The notes beneath the pieces are model-generated. The model saw only the letters and a list, made by a program, of their open reading frames with translations, had not been told where the DNA came from and ran no database searches. Below, one piece after another: positions 32,009 through 40,225 of a DNA stretch of 64,000 bases; the first letter of the stretch is position 1, and every line of letters begins with the position of its first letter. The stretch covers positions 4,712,001-4,776,000 of the forward strand of contig NZ_MWFK01000001.1 of NCBI RefSeq assembly GCF_002078175.1. Direction: 5' to 3'. The translations under genes and the position numbers were made by a program. This DNA comes from Streptomyces sp. M41(2017) (GTDB taxonomy: Bacteria > Actinomycetota > Actinomycetes > Streptomycetales > Streptomycetaceae).

Positions 32009-32991
32009 CACACGACGCCCCCGGACCGCTGTTCCTCTCGCGCGAGCGGGTGACCGCACTGCTGGACACCGACGCGGCGATCGCCTCGCAGCGCGCGGCC
32101 TTCACCGCGCTCGGTGACGGCACCGCGGAACTGCCCGGCAAGATCATGCATCCCAGCCGCTTCGACGACAGCGTGGTCTTCGCCTACCTGGCGCGGCTGT
32201 CCGCGGACACCGGGGCGGTCGCCAAGATCGGCAGCGTCAACCCGGCCAACGCGGCGGCCGGGCTGCCCACCGTCCACGCGGTGGTCACCGTGCTCGACCC
32301 GGACACCGGGCAGGTCGTCGCCGTCCTGGACGGCACGGCGGTGACGACGCTGCGCACCGCCGCGGCCAGTGCCGTCGCCTTCGACGTCCTGGCCCGCCCC
32401 GACAGCGCGGAACTGGGCCTCATCGGCTCCGGAACCCAGGCCCTGGCCCACGCACGGGCCGTCGCCCGGGTGCGCGAACTGCGGTCCGTACGCCTGTGGA
32501 GCCCGGATCCCGGCCGCCGCACCGGGGCGGCGGCCCGCCTCACCGCCGAACTCTGGGTGCCGGTCGAGGCGGTCGGCTCGGCCGAGGAGGCCGTCGCGGG
32601 CCTGCCGATGGTCGCCGCCTGCACCCTCAGCGCCACCCCGGTCGTCCGCGGCGACTGGCTGACCCCCGGCTGCACGGTCGTCAGTGTCGGTTCCTTCGAA
32701 CCCGGCCGCAGCGAGGTCGACGCGGAGGTGCTCCGCCGGGCCGCGGCGGTCGTCGTCGACGATCCGGCGACGGCGGCCGAACACGCCGGACCGGTGGTGG
32801 ACGCCCTGCGCGAGGGGCGCCTGACCGTCGGCGACCTGGTCCCGCTCGGCGCCGTCCTCACCGGCCGCCACGCCGGCCGTACCGCCCCCGAGGACATCGT
32901 CTTCCACAACAGCACGGGCCTCGGGATCCAGGACGCCGCGGCGGCATGGGCGGTGGTGCGCGCCGCCGCGGCGGCGGAGCCGGAGGCCTGA
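32005..32991 (+). CDS. Ornithine cyclodeaminase/mu-crystallin family enzyme
   Basis: The 328-residue protein has the family's substrate Lys in VAKIGSVNPAN, the Arg motif TTLRTAAAS, and a Rossmann loop GLIGSGTQALAHARAV. Members reduce or eliminate at imines, such as ornithine cyclodeaminase, ketimine reductases, alanine dehydrogenase and SbnB-type synthases. ATG overlaps the ribA stop by 4 bp (ATGA), which ties it to the GTP-derived pathway. It could make or condense an amino-acid building block. The specific reaction is not predictable. Confidence 0.87.
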   Translation: MTHDAPGPLFLSRERVTALLDTDAAIASQRAAFTALGDGTAELPGKIMHPSRFDDSVVFAYLARLSADTGAVAKIGSVNPANAAAGLPTVHAVVTVLDPDTGQVVAVLDGTAVTTLRTAAASAVAFDVLARPDSAELGLIGSGTQALAHARAVARVRELRSVRLWSPDPGRRTGAAARLTAELWVPVEAVGSAEEAVAGLPMVAACTLSATPVVRGDWLTPGCTVVSVGSFEPGRSEVDAEVLRRAAAVVVDDPATAAEHAGPVVDALREGRLTVGDLVPLGAVLTGRHAGRTAPEDIVFHNSTGLGIQDAAAAWAVVRAAAAAEPEA

Positions 32992-33139
32992 CAGACGGCG
33001 CGCCCCACAGGCCGCGCGCCCCGGTCCGCCACCCGCCACCCGCCCTCGCGTCCCTCGGCCGACCTCGTATGATCGCCCGGCACGGGGAGTCGATCGAGGG
33101 AGTCGGGCCGTGACCCGGCGCCTTCGGTGAGGGAGGACG

Positions 33140-34375
33140 ATGAGGACCGCGGCGCGCCCGCGGACGACCGGGACGACGCCGCTGCGCAGCGCCGCCTTCC
33201 GCCGGTTCGTCCTCGCCAACCTGATCTCGGCGACGGGGACGGCGATGGCGCCGCTCGCCCTCGCCTACGCGGTGATCGGGGAGGGCGGCGGGGCCGGCTC
33301 GCTCGGCCTGGTGCTCGCCACGAACACGGTGCCCACCGTCGCCTTCCTGCTCGCCGGCGGGGTCCTCGCGGACCGGATGTCCCGCAGCCGGATCCTGGTG
33401 GCGGGCAACGTCGTCGCGGCCGCCGCCCAAGGCGCCCTCGCCGTCGTCGTGCTGAGCGGCGCGGCCTCGACCCCCTCGATCGCCGCCTGCGGATTCCTCT
33501 CGGGCGTCGCCATGGCGTTCACCGTGCCCGCCGGACAGGGCGTGGTGAACCAGCTGGTCGCGGCCGAGCACCTGCAGCAGGCCAACGCGCTGGTCAGACT
33601 GCCGAGCAACGCGGTACGGGTGCTGGGCCCGGTGGCGGGCGGGCTCGTCGTCGCGCTCTGCGGACCCGGATGGGCACTGGCCTGGGACGCCCTCACGTTC
33701 CTGATCGCGGCGCTGCTGCTGCACGGGCTGCGCCTGGAGAAACCCGTGACCGTGCACAGCGCTCTGAGTGATCTGCGCGCGGGCTGGGCCGGATTCCGCT
33801 CGCGGACCTGGCTGTGGACGTACACCGTGGCCGGCATGATCGTGGTCGCCGCCTGGCTGGCCGGCTTCCAGATGCTCGGGCCCCTTCTCGCGGCGGAGCT
33901 GTACTCCGGCGCCGGCTCCTGGGGACTCGTGCAAGGGGCCTTCGCACTCGGTCTGTTGGCGGGCGCGCTGGTCTGCCTGTGGTGGAAGCCGTACCGGCTG
34001 CTCGTCGTCGCCGTGAGCACCGCCTCGCTGCTCTTCCTGCCGTTGACCGCGATGGGGCTCGGACTGCCGCTGCCCGCCGTACTGGTCGCGGCCCTGCTCG
34101 CCGGCATCGGCCTGGACGTCGCCATCGTCGCCTGGACGACCGCCTTCCAACTGCACATACCTGAGCAGGAGTTGGGGCGGGCAGGCTCCTTCAACAGCGT
34201 CGGCGAGCGCCTCGCGATCCCGCTCGGCTATCTGCTCGCGGCCCTCGCCGCGGGCACCTGGTCCGACCGGGACGTCCTCCTCGTGTGCGCGGGGGTCATC
34301 GTGGCGACCACGGTGGTCAACCTGTGCGTACGGGACGTGTACCGCGTCAACCGGGCGGCCCGGCAGCCCGGTTGA
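33140..34375 (+). CDS. MFS transporter, 12-TM (enterobactin-exporter-like)
   Basis: The 411-residue protein has about 12 membrane helices and the MFS loop LAGGVLADRMSRSRIL (about 72-87). The N-terminal half resembles MFS_3/EntS-type exporters. GGGAGG lies before the ATG. TATGAT at 33068-33073 is a possible -10. It lies 148 bp after the ornithine-cyclodeaminase-like gene on the same strand, so it might export that cluster's product, but its own promoter is possible. Confidence 0.87.
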   Translation: MRTAARPRTTGTTPLRSAAFRRFVLANLISATGTAMAPLALAYAVIGEGGGAGSLGLVLATNTVPTVAFLLAGGVLADRMSRSRILVAGNVVAAAAQGALAVVVLSGAASTPSIAACGFLSGVAMAFTVPAGQGVVNQLVAAEHLQQANALVRLPSNAVRVLGPVAGGLVVALCGPGWALAWDALTFLIAALLLHGLRLEKPVTVHSALSDLRAGWAGFRSRTWLWTYTVAGMIVVAAWLAGFQMLGPLLAAELYSGAGSWGLVQGAFALGLLAGALVCLWWKPYRLLVVAVSTASLLFLPLTAMGLGLPLPAVLVAALLAGIGLDVAIVAWTTAFQLHIPEQELGRAGSFNSVGERLAIPLGYLLAALAAGTWSDRDVLLVCAGVIVATTVVNLCVRDVYRVNRAARQPG

Positions 34376-34387
34376 CGTCGCCCGCGG

Positions 34388-35614
34388 TCAGCCCTGGAGC
34401 GCCTCGTGCACCAGACGCTTGAGCTCGGGGTAGACCGAGTGGGAGGCGGTCGGGCGCAGCTGGCTGAGGAACTGCACCGTGAGGTCGTTGCGCGGGTCGA
34501 CCCAGAAGGTGGTGGTGGCGACGCCGCTCCAGCCGAACGCGCCCTCGCTGGAGGGCGACCGGGTCAGTTCCGGGTCCACCACGACCGAGACGCCGAGGCC
34601 GAAGCCGAGGCCCGCGTTGCCCGGCTCCTGGTGGGAGGGGGTGCCGACGGTGCGGCGGTCGGCGTTGCCCGGAAGGTGGTTGGCCGTCATCATGTCCACG
34701 GTCCCGGGGCGCAGCAGCCGGACCCCGTCGAGCTCGCCGCGCCGGCGGAGCATCTCGGCGAAGCGGTGGTAGTCGTGGGCGCTCGCGACCATCCCGCCGC
34801 TGCCGGAGAGGAAGCGGGGCCGGCCGCGCAGCGGCAGTCCGGCGACGGGCCGGATGCCGCCCTCCCCGTCCTCCCCGTACAACTCGGCCAGCCGGGGCTC
34901 CTGTTCGGGTGATACGTGGAAGCCGGCGTCCGTCATGCCCAGCGGCCGGAAGATCCGCTCGTGGAGGAAGGTGTCGAGGTCCTGGCCGGACACCACCTCG
35001 ATGACGCGGCCGAGGACGTTCGTGGCGACGGAGTAGTTCCATCGGGTGCCGGGCTCGAACTGCAGGGGCAGCCCCGCGTACACCTCGCAGGTCCGGGCCA
35101 GGTCGGCGCCCGGTGCCACGGAGGACTCCACACCGGCGTCCCGGTACAGCGCGTCGACGGGGTGCGCGTGGTAGAAGCCGAAGGTCAGACCGGCGGTGTG
35201 GGTGAGCAGGTGCCGGATCAGGATGGGCTGTTCGGCGGCCCGTGTGACCGTCCCGGACCCCGAACCGCTGACGTGGACCCGTGGTTCGGCGAAGGCCGGG
35301 AGATGGTCGGACAGCCGGTCGTCGAGCCCGAGACGTCCCTCCTCGACCAGCGTCAGCGCGGCGACGGAGGTCACCGGCTTGGTCATGGAGTACATCCGCC
35401 ACAGCGTGTCGGTCTCCACCGGGAGTCCGGCCTCGCGGTCACGCCGTCCATAGGTGGTGAGGTGGGCGACCCTCCCGTGCCGGGAGACGCAGACCAGATA
35501 GCCGGGCAGGTGGCCGTCGTCGACCATGTGGGTGAAGTGCTGGTCGAGTCGGGCCAGCGCCTTGGTGTCGAGGCCGACCGATCCCGGTTCGACTTCCTGT
35601 CGCAGATGTCCCAT
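34388..35614 (-). CDS. Serine hydrolase, class C beta-lactamase/EstB family
   Basis: The 408-residue protein shows the SxxK nucleophile motif SMTK (Ser76, Lys79), a NYS motif near residue 192 and a C-terminal GFGLGVSVVVDPE strand followed by FGWSGVATTTFWVDP in place of the usual KTG box. There is no signal peptide, so it is probably a cytoplasmic esterase/amidase such as EstB or LovD-like, not a periplasmic beta-lactamase. ATG 35614 has GGAGGAG 4 nt upstream. It is convergent with the MFS gene and 29 bp after another MFS gene on its strand. Confidence 0.88.
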   Translation of the reverse strand: MGHLRQEVEPGSVGLDTKALARLDQHFTHMVDDGHLPGYLVCVSRHGRVAHLTTYGRRDREAGLPVETDTLWRMYSMTKPVTSVAALTLVEEGRLGLDDRLSDHLPAFAEPRVHVSGSGSGTVTRAAEQPILIRHLLTHTAGLTFGFYHAHPVDALYRDAGVESSVAPGADLARTCEVYAGLPLQFEPGTRWNYSVATNVLGRVIEVVSGQDLDTFLHERIFRPLGMTDAGFHVSPEQEPRLAELYGEDGEGGIRPVAGLPLRGRPRFLSGSGGMVASAHDYHRFAEMLRRRGELDGVRLLRPGTVDMMTANHLPGNADRRTVGTPSHQEPGNAGLGFGLGVSVVVDPELTRSPSSEGAFGWSGVATTTFWVDPRNDLTVQFLSQLRPTASHSVYPELKRLVHEALQG

Positions 35615-35643
35615 GGCTCTCCTCCGGGCTGCGCCTGTCTCGT

Positions 35644-37176
35644 TCATGGTCCCGTACGCGCCGGAGCCGCGTCGTCCGGGCTTCGGCGAGCGGTGCTCAC
35701 GGTGTTCTTGTGCCCAGGAAGCCGCAGCGCGAGCAGGGTGCCCGCCGTGCAGATCGCCGCCAGCGTGACGAGGGGGAGGCCGACGGAGCCGGGGGTCACG
35801 GTCAACAGCGTCGCCGCGGCGGCGATGCCGAGGACGGGGCCGATGTTCATCGCCGTCTGCTGCAGACCGCCCGCCACACCGGCCGATCCCGCGGACGCCT
35901 GCCGGACGACGACCGCGGTCGCGGTGACCATCACGGTGGCGAACCCGGTGCCCAGCAGCAGGAAGCCCGCCCCGACGTCGACGGCGGTCGACGCCGTGTC
36001 GAGCCGGGACAGGAGCAGGACACCGCAGGTGAGAAGGAGTGTTCCGGACAGTGTGGTCGCGCGGGCGCCGAACCTGCGCAGGAGGACGGCGGCGACGGGG
36101 GCACCGAGCACCATCATGACGCCGCCCGGCAGGGCCCGTACGCCGGTCTCCAGCGGATCGAGCCCCAGGGTTCGCTGGAGGAAGGAGCTGGCGGTGAACA
36201 GGGTGCCGAACATGGCGGCGGACGCGACGACCAGGATGCCGAGCGCGGCCGCCACGGTCGCCGAGCCGAGTACGTCGATCGGGACCAGTGGGCTCGGGGC
36301 ACGCCGTTCCCGGCGTACGAACGCGGCACCTGCGAGAGCCGTCACGGTCAGTCCGAACGCGGTCGCCGCCGTCCAGCCGGAGTCCGGGATCCCGACCAGG
36401 GTGTGGACCAGCGCGACCAGCGCCACTGTGAGAAGGCCGGCCCCCGGCATGTCGAGGGGGCCGGAAGCGGCCGGACCGCCGGTCTTCGCACCCGCACCCG
36501 CACCCGCACCTGTTGTCCCCTCCGCACTCCCACCCGCCTCCGGAACCGAGGTCACCGCCCCGCCCGTCTCCGTGGCGGCGGGCGGCCGGACCGTGAGCGC
36601 CAGCACGCCGAGCACCAGCGCGGGAAGGACGTTGAGGGTGAAGACGGCCCGCCATCCGAACTGGCTGACCAGCGCGCCGCCGAGGAGGGGACCGGAGGCC
36701 GCGGCGACACCGATGGCGCTGGTCCGCAGCGCGATGGGCATCGCGAGCCGGTCGGCCGGAAACGCGGTGCGCAGCATCCCGAGGGTGGCCGGCTGCAGCA
36801 GCGCCCCGAAGACGCCCTGCGCCACCCGGAGGGCGATCACCCAGCCGAGTCCGGGAGCGAGGCCGATCCCCGCCGACGCCACGCCGAAGCCCAGAACGCC
36901 CAGGCCGAAGACCCGTTGATGGCCGTGGCGGTCCCCGAGCCGTCCCGCGAACACCAACAGCCCGGCCACCGCGATGAGGTACCCGGTGCTGGTCCACTGG
37001 ACCCGGGCGAACGAGGCGTGCAGATCGCGCTGGAGCGTGGGCTGCGCGACGGTGAGGACCGTGCCGTCGAGCGCGACGATCACGGCACCGACGACACTGC
37101 TCGCCAGGGTGACCCGGCGGTGCGTCGCCGGGGTCGCCGTACGGTGGGCCCCCTTCAGGGAGCGGATCGTGCTCAC
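35644..37176 (-). CDS. MFS drug/proton antiporter, DHA2 (14-TM) type
   Basis: The 510-residue protein has about 14 membrane helices, the TGYLIAVAGLLVFAGRLGDRHGHQRVF start of a DHA2 pump (loop motif GRLGDRHGHQRV, about 76-87) and a 40-residue Thr/Gly/Ala loop in the middle. GTG 37176 overlaps the stop of the TetR gene (GTGA), so both are made from one message and the pump comes second. The beta-lactamase-like gene follows, so substrate hydrolysis and efflux may be linked. Confidence 0.88.
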   Translation of the reverse strand: MSTIRSLKGAHRTATPATHRRVTLASSVVGAVIVALDGTVLTVAQPTLQRDLHASFARVQWTSTGYLIAVAGLLVFAGRLGDRHGHQRVFGLGVLGFGVASAGIGLAPGLGWVIALRVAQGVFGALLQPATLGMLRTAFPADRLAMPIALRTSAIGVAAASGPLLGGALVSQFGWRAVFTLNVLPALVLGVLALTVRPPAATETGGAVTSVPEAGGSAEGTTGAGAGAGAKTGGPAASGPLDMPGAGLLTVALVALVHTLVGIPDSGWTAATAFGLTVTALAGAAFVRRERRAPSPLVPIDVLGSATVAAALGILVVASAAMFGTLFTASSFLQRTLGLDPLETGVRALPGGVMMVLGAPVAAVLLRRFGARATTLSGTLLLTCGVLLLSRLDTASTAVDVGAGFLLLGTGFATVMVTATAVVVRQASAGSAGVAGGLQQTAMNIGPVLGIAAAATLLTVTPGSVGLPLVTLAAICTAGTLLALRLPGHKNTVSTARRSPDDAAPARTGP

Positions 37177-37751
37177 CGCTCCTCCGGTCCGAGGTGCGCG
37201 TCGAGCGCCGCCCGCAGCAGGGGTGCGAACTCGGCTGCTCCGGTGCTGAGTTGGAGACTGCCCCACCCCCACAACTGGGCGATGCCGTGCAGGTTCGCCC
37301 ACAGGGCGCCCGCGACGGTGGGGGCGTCGGCCTCGGGGCGTACCCGGCCGACGAGGTCGACGAGCACCCCGAACAGCGGAAGGCTCGTCTCCCGGAGTCC
37401 CAACCGGTTGCTCTCCAGGAGGTCGTGACGGAACATCAGCTCGTACATGCCGCGCCGGGACAGGGCGAAGTCCAGGTAGACCGTGGCGAGCGCGGTGAGC
37501 CGGGACCGCGGGTTCGCCGAGCCGTCGTCCACCGCCGCAGCCCGCGCCTGGAGTTCGCCGAACCCGCGCTGCGCGATGGCGGACAGCAGTTCCAGGTGGG
37601 TCGGGAAGTAGCGGCGCGGGGCGCCGTGCGAGACCCCCGCCCTGCGGGCGATCTCCCGCAGGGTCAGCGCCTGCGCGCCCTCCGCCGTCACCAGGTCGAC
37701 GCCCACGTCGATCAGGCGCGCCCTCAGTCCGCCGGTCTCCGGATCACTCAT
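37173..37751 (-). CDS. TetR-family regulator, autoregulated, upstream of the MFS pump
   Basis: The 192-residue protein has the HTH LTLREIARRAGVSHGAPRRYFPTH (about 32-55) and a TetR_C-like ligand domain. ATG 37751 is chosen; GTG 37757 lies two codons upstream. Both lie inside the first of two perfect palindromes, so the operator covers the start codon. The TetR-MFS order in one transcript means repression of the pump is autoregulated. The F420-type oxidoreductase gene is divergent and may be controlled from the same operators. Confidence 0.9.
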   Translation of the reverse strand: MSDPETGGLRARLIDVGVDLVTAEGAQALTLREIARRAGVSHGAPRRYFPTHLELLSAIAQRGFGELQARAAAVDDGSANPRSRLTALATVYLDFALSRRGMYELMFRHDLLESNRLGLRETSLPLFGVLVDLVGRVRPEADAPTVAGALWANLHGIAQLWGWGSLQLSTGAAEFAPLLRAALDAHLGPEER

Positions 37752-37788
37752 AGACACTGTCTACCAGAAGTCCGTAGACAGTGTCTAC
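37751..37788. promoter_or_regulatory. Twin TetR operators with TAGACA/TGTCTA arms
   Basis: TAGACACTGTCTA (37751-37763) and GTAGACAGTGTCTAC (37774-37788) are perfect palindromes around a single central base, centred 24 bp apart. The second has an extra G/C pair. On the minus strand the TAGACA hexamers are spaced like a -35/-10 pair, which would place the start site close to the tetR start codon. Confidence 0.8.
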
Positions 37789-37880
37789 CGGTCATGGCGC
37801 ACGCGATCGGGGAACGGCCGGACGGGTGATGCGGGTCCATGGGCGGAATGGGACGTCCGGCGCCGGGCGTTGCCACGGAC

Positions 37881-38330
37881 ATGACTGCTGAAGAGAAACG
37901 GGACGGGGCGCAGGACGAGCTGCTCGAACTGCTCTCCGCGTACAAGGGCGGCGTGCTCGTCACGCTCAAGAAGGACGGCCGGCCCCAGCTGTCCAACGTC
38001 AGCCACGTCTACTACCCCGACGAGGGGATCGTCCGTGTCTCCCTCACCGACGACCGGGCCAAGACGCGCAACCTCCGCCGGGACCCCCGGGCCTCGTACC
38101 ACGTGACCAGCGACGACCGCTGGGCGTACACCGTGGTCGAGGGCACCGCCGAACTGACGCCCGTCGCCGCCGAACCGGACGACGAGACGGTCGAGGAGCT
38201 GATCCGCCTCTACCGTGACGTCCTCGGCGAACACTCCGACTGGGACGACTATCGCGCGGCCATGGTCCGCGACCGCCGCCTGGTGCTACGCCTGCACGTC
38301 GAGCGGGCCTACGGAATCCCCGCCCGCTGA
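37881..38330 (+). CDS. F420-dependent PPOX-class oxidoreductase/deazaflavin reductase-like
   Basis: The 149-residue protein has the split-barrel flavin-reductase fold of the PPOX-class F420 family: GGVLVTLKKDGRPQLSNVSHVYY, then SLTDDRAKTRNLRRDPRASYHV, which holds the cofactor phosphate region, and a closing RLVLRLHVERAYGI strand. Such enzymes use F420H2 to reduce small molecules. ATG 37881 is the likely start; ATG 37839 would add 14 residues without better support. Its last 45 bp overlap the end of the convergent dehydrogenase gene. Confidence 0.85.
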   Translation: MTAEEKRDGAQDELLELLSAYKGGVLVTLKKDGRPQLSNVSHVYYPDEGIVRVSLTDDRAKTRNLRRDPRASYHVTSDDRWAYTVVEGTAELTPVAAEPDDETVEELIRLYRDVLGEHSDWDDYRAAMVRDRRLVLRLHVERAYGIPAR

Positions 38331-39227
38331 CCGCGCGGCGTCGCCCCGCGCCGGCACCGCTTCCGTGCGGTGCTCGATCGCCCGCAGCACCGCGACCATG
38401 TCCAGGTCCCCGTGACCGAGCGCCACGGTCTCCGTGAAGAGGGCGTGACAGGCGTCCAGCAGGGGCGACGCCAGGCCGGTGAGCCGGGCCGCCCGCGCGA
38501 TCAACTCGTTGTTCTTCAGGACGTCCTGGACGGCGGCCTGCACCCCGAAGTCCCCGGCCAGCAGCTTCGGGGCCTTCATCCGGGAGACGCCGCTGGCCAT
38601 CGGGCCCGCGTCCAGGACGTCGAGGAACAGGCCCCGGTCCAGGCCCTGTCGGTCCGCGAAGTGGAACGCCTCGGTCAGACCGGTCACCAGGGTGATCAGG
38701 AACAGGTTCACCGACAGCTTCATCAGCAGGGCGTTCGGCACCGCCCCGCACGGGAACGTCTCCTGGCACAGGGGTGCGAGCAGGGGGCGTACGGCCTCGA
38801 CCGTCAGCGGGTCGCCGGCGAGCATCGCCACCAGCCGCCCCGCCTCGGCCGGAACGCGCGAGCCCGAGACCGGGGCCTCGGCGTACCGCCCGCCGGCGGC
38901 GCGGATGTCGGCGTCGAGGCCGCGCGAGTACTCCGGTGACGTCGTGCCCATGTGGACCACGGTGCGTCCGGCGACACGGGTCGCGAACCCGCTCGTACCG
39001 CGGCCGAGGACCGCGTCGACGGCGTCCTCGTCGGCCAGCACGAGAAGGACCGTGGCCGCCCGCTCGAAGACCTCGGCCGGACCGGCCGCCACCTGTGCCC
39101 CCTCGGCACGCAGCGGTTCGGCCCGGGAGGCCGTGCGGTTCCACACGACGAGGGGGACACCCGCACGCACCAGGTTGAGCGCCATCGGCGTGCCCATCAC
39201 GCCGAGGCCGATGAAACCGACGAACAC
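38286..39227 (-). CDS. 3-hydroxyisobutyrate-dehydrogenase-family NAD(P) oxidoreductase
   Basis: The 313-residue protein has the beta-hydroxyacid dehydrogenase pattern: GFIGLGVMGTPMALNL (about 4-19), PVSGSRVPAEAGRL, and catalytic Lys in NALLMKLSVN (about 170). An R at the end of the second strand (VWNRTASRA) suggests NADP. GTG 39227 behind GGAGAGG is chosen; a longer reading would cross the operator at 39291-39332. It is divergent from a TetR gene and probably controlled by it. The substrate may be a small beta-hydroxyacid or imine (imine reductases share the fold). Confidence 0.87.
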   Translation of the reverse strand: MFVGFIGLGVMGTPMALNLVRAGVPLVVWNRTASRAEPLRAEGAQVAAGPAEVFERAATVLLVLADEDAVDAVLGRGTSGFATRVAGRTVVHMGTTSPEYSRGLDADIRAAGGRYAEAPVSGSRVPAEAGRLVAMLAGDPLTVEAVRPLLAPLCQETFPCGAVPNALLMKLSVNLFLITLVTGLTEAFHFADRQGLDRGLFLDVLDAGPMASGVSRMKAPKLLAGDFGVQAAVQDVLKNNELIARAARLTGLASPLLDACHALFTETVALGHGDLDMVAVLRAIEHRTEAVPARGDAARSAGGDSVGPLDVQA

Positions 39228-39290
39228 CAGGAACCGCCTCTCCGGCCGGAGCACGGGCCCGCCCCGCGGGCCCTCGCCTCCACCACCGCC

Positions 39291-39332
39291 TATGACAGCG
39301 GTCATAGTAGACGGCTTCATGACAGCCGTCAT
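39291..39332. promoter_or_regulatory. Twin TetR operators with ATGAC/GTCAT arms
   Basis: TATGACAGCGGTCATA (39291-39306) and ATGACAGCCGTCAT (39319-39332) share ATGACAGCSGTCATAGT and are centred 27 bp apart between the divergent dehydrogenase and tetR genes. They match the expected binding pattern of the adjacent TetR protein. Confidence 0.8.
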
Positions 39333-39375
39333 AGTGGATAGGGTGCGACAGGTCGGTCGGCACGGGAGGTCGGTG

Positions 39376-39975
39376 ATGGCGCAACCCGAACGCGGGCCGC
39401 GCGAGCGCATGGTGTTCAGCGCGGCGCAGCTCGTCCGCCGCGACGGGGTGACCGCGACGGGGATGCGGGACGTGGCCGAGCACGCGGGGGCACCCCGGGG
39501 CTCGCTCCAGCACTACTTCCCCGGCGGCAAGGAGCAGTTGGTCAACGAGGCCGTGGACTGGGCCGGCCGCTACGCGGGCAACCGGGTCGCCCGCTTCCTC
39601 GCCGCGCTGCCGGAGCCGACGCCCGCCGGGCTGTTCGCGGCGATGGTGGGGCAGTGGACCGAGGAACTCCGGGCGACGGGCTTCGTCTCGGGCTGTCCGG
39701 TCGCGGCGGCCACCGTCGACTGCGCCGAGTCCGCCGACGCGACCAGGGCCGCCGCTGCCGCCGCCTTCGCCCGCTGGACCCGTCCGGTCGCCGAGGCCCT
39801 CGCCGGGATGGGCGTCCCCGGCGAACGCGCCGAACCGCTCGCCACCGTGATGATCAGCGCGCTGGAGGGCGCGCTGCTCATCGCCCGGGCCGAACGCGAC
39901 GTACGCGCCCTGACCGCCGTGACCCGCGAACTGGGGCCCCTGCTCGACGCGGCACGCGGGGGAGCGGCCCCCTGA
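39376..39975 (+). CDS. TetR-family regulator (LmrA/YxaF-like C-terminus)
   Basis: The 199-residue protein has the HTH MRDVAEHAGAPRGSLQHYFPGGKEQL (about 30-55) typical of the LmrA/YxaF group, and a C-terminal helix bundle with Cys in GFVSGCPVAAATVDCAES. ATG 39376, or GTG 39373, follows GGGAGG. It is divergent from the dehydrogenase gene, with twin operators in between. The two Cys residues could sense electrophiles; that is a guess. Confidence 0.88.
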   Translation: MAQPERGPRERMVFSAAQLVRRDGVTATGMRDVAEHAGAPRGSLQHYFPGGKEQLVNEAVDWAGRYAGNRVARFLAALPEPTPAGLFAAMVGQWTEELRATGFVSGCPVAAATVDCAESADATRAAAAAAFARWTRPVAEALAGMGVPGERAEPLATVMISALEGALLIARAERDVRALTAVTRELGPLLDAARGGAAP

Positions 39976-40225
39976 CGCCCGGTCACCGGACCTCCCCGGG
40001 GGCAGGCGGGATCGGTGGTGTGCGGCCCCGCTGTTCCCGCCCGCGACGGGCACTCCGCGCACACCGGCCGCCCCTGAACCCGGCCGGGGTGCGCGGAGCC
40101 CCTCTCAAGGGTGCCGCAGACCAGTGCGTCGCGGGTGCCCTGATCGTCGGTCAATACCTGATGCTGCCTCAAGTGCCCCGCTGTGAAGGGCCGGTGAACG
40201 TGGCCGCACGGCCGGGGCCGTCGGA

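Noticed and set aside
34388..35614. Calling the serine hydrolase a secreted beta-lactamase.
   Set aside because: No signal peptide is present and the KTG-type box is not conserved, so an EstB-like cytoplasmic hydrolase is more likely.
39976..40225. Possible small coding remnant between the TetR and symporter genes (a short hydrophobic stretch around 40133-40170).
   Set aside because: No start with a ribosome site, no stop-bounded conserved domain and no second copy; no evidence of a transposase remnant.
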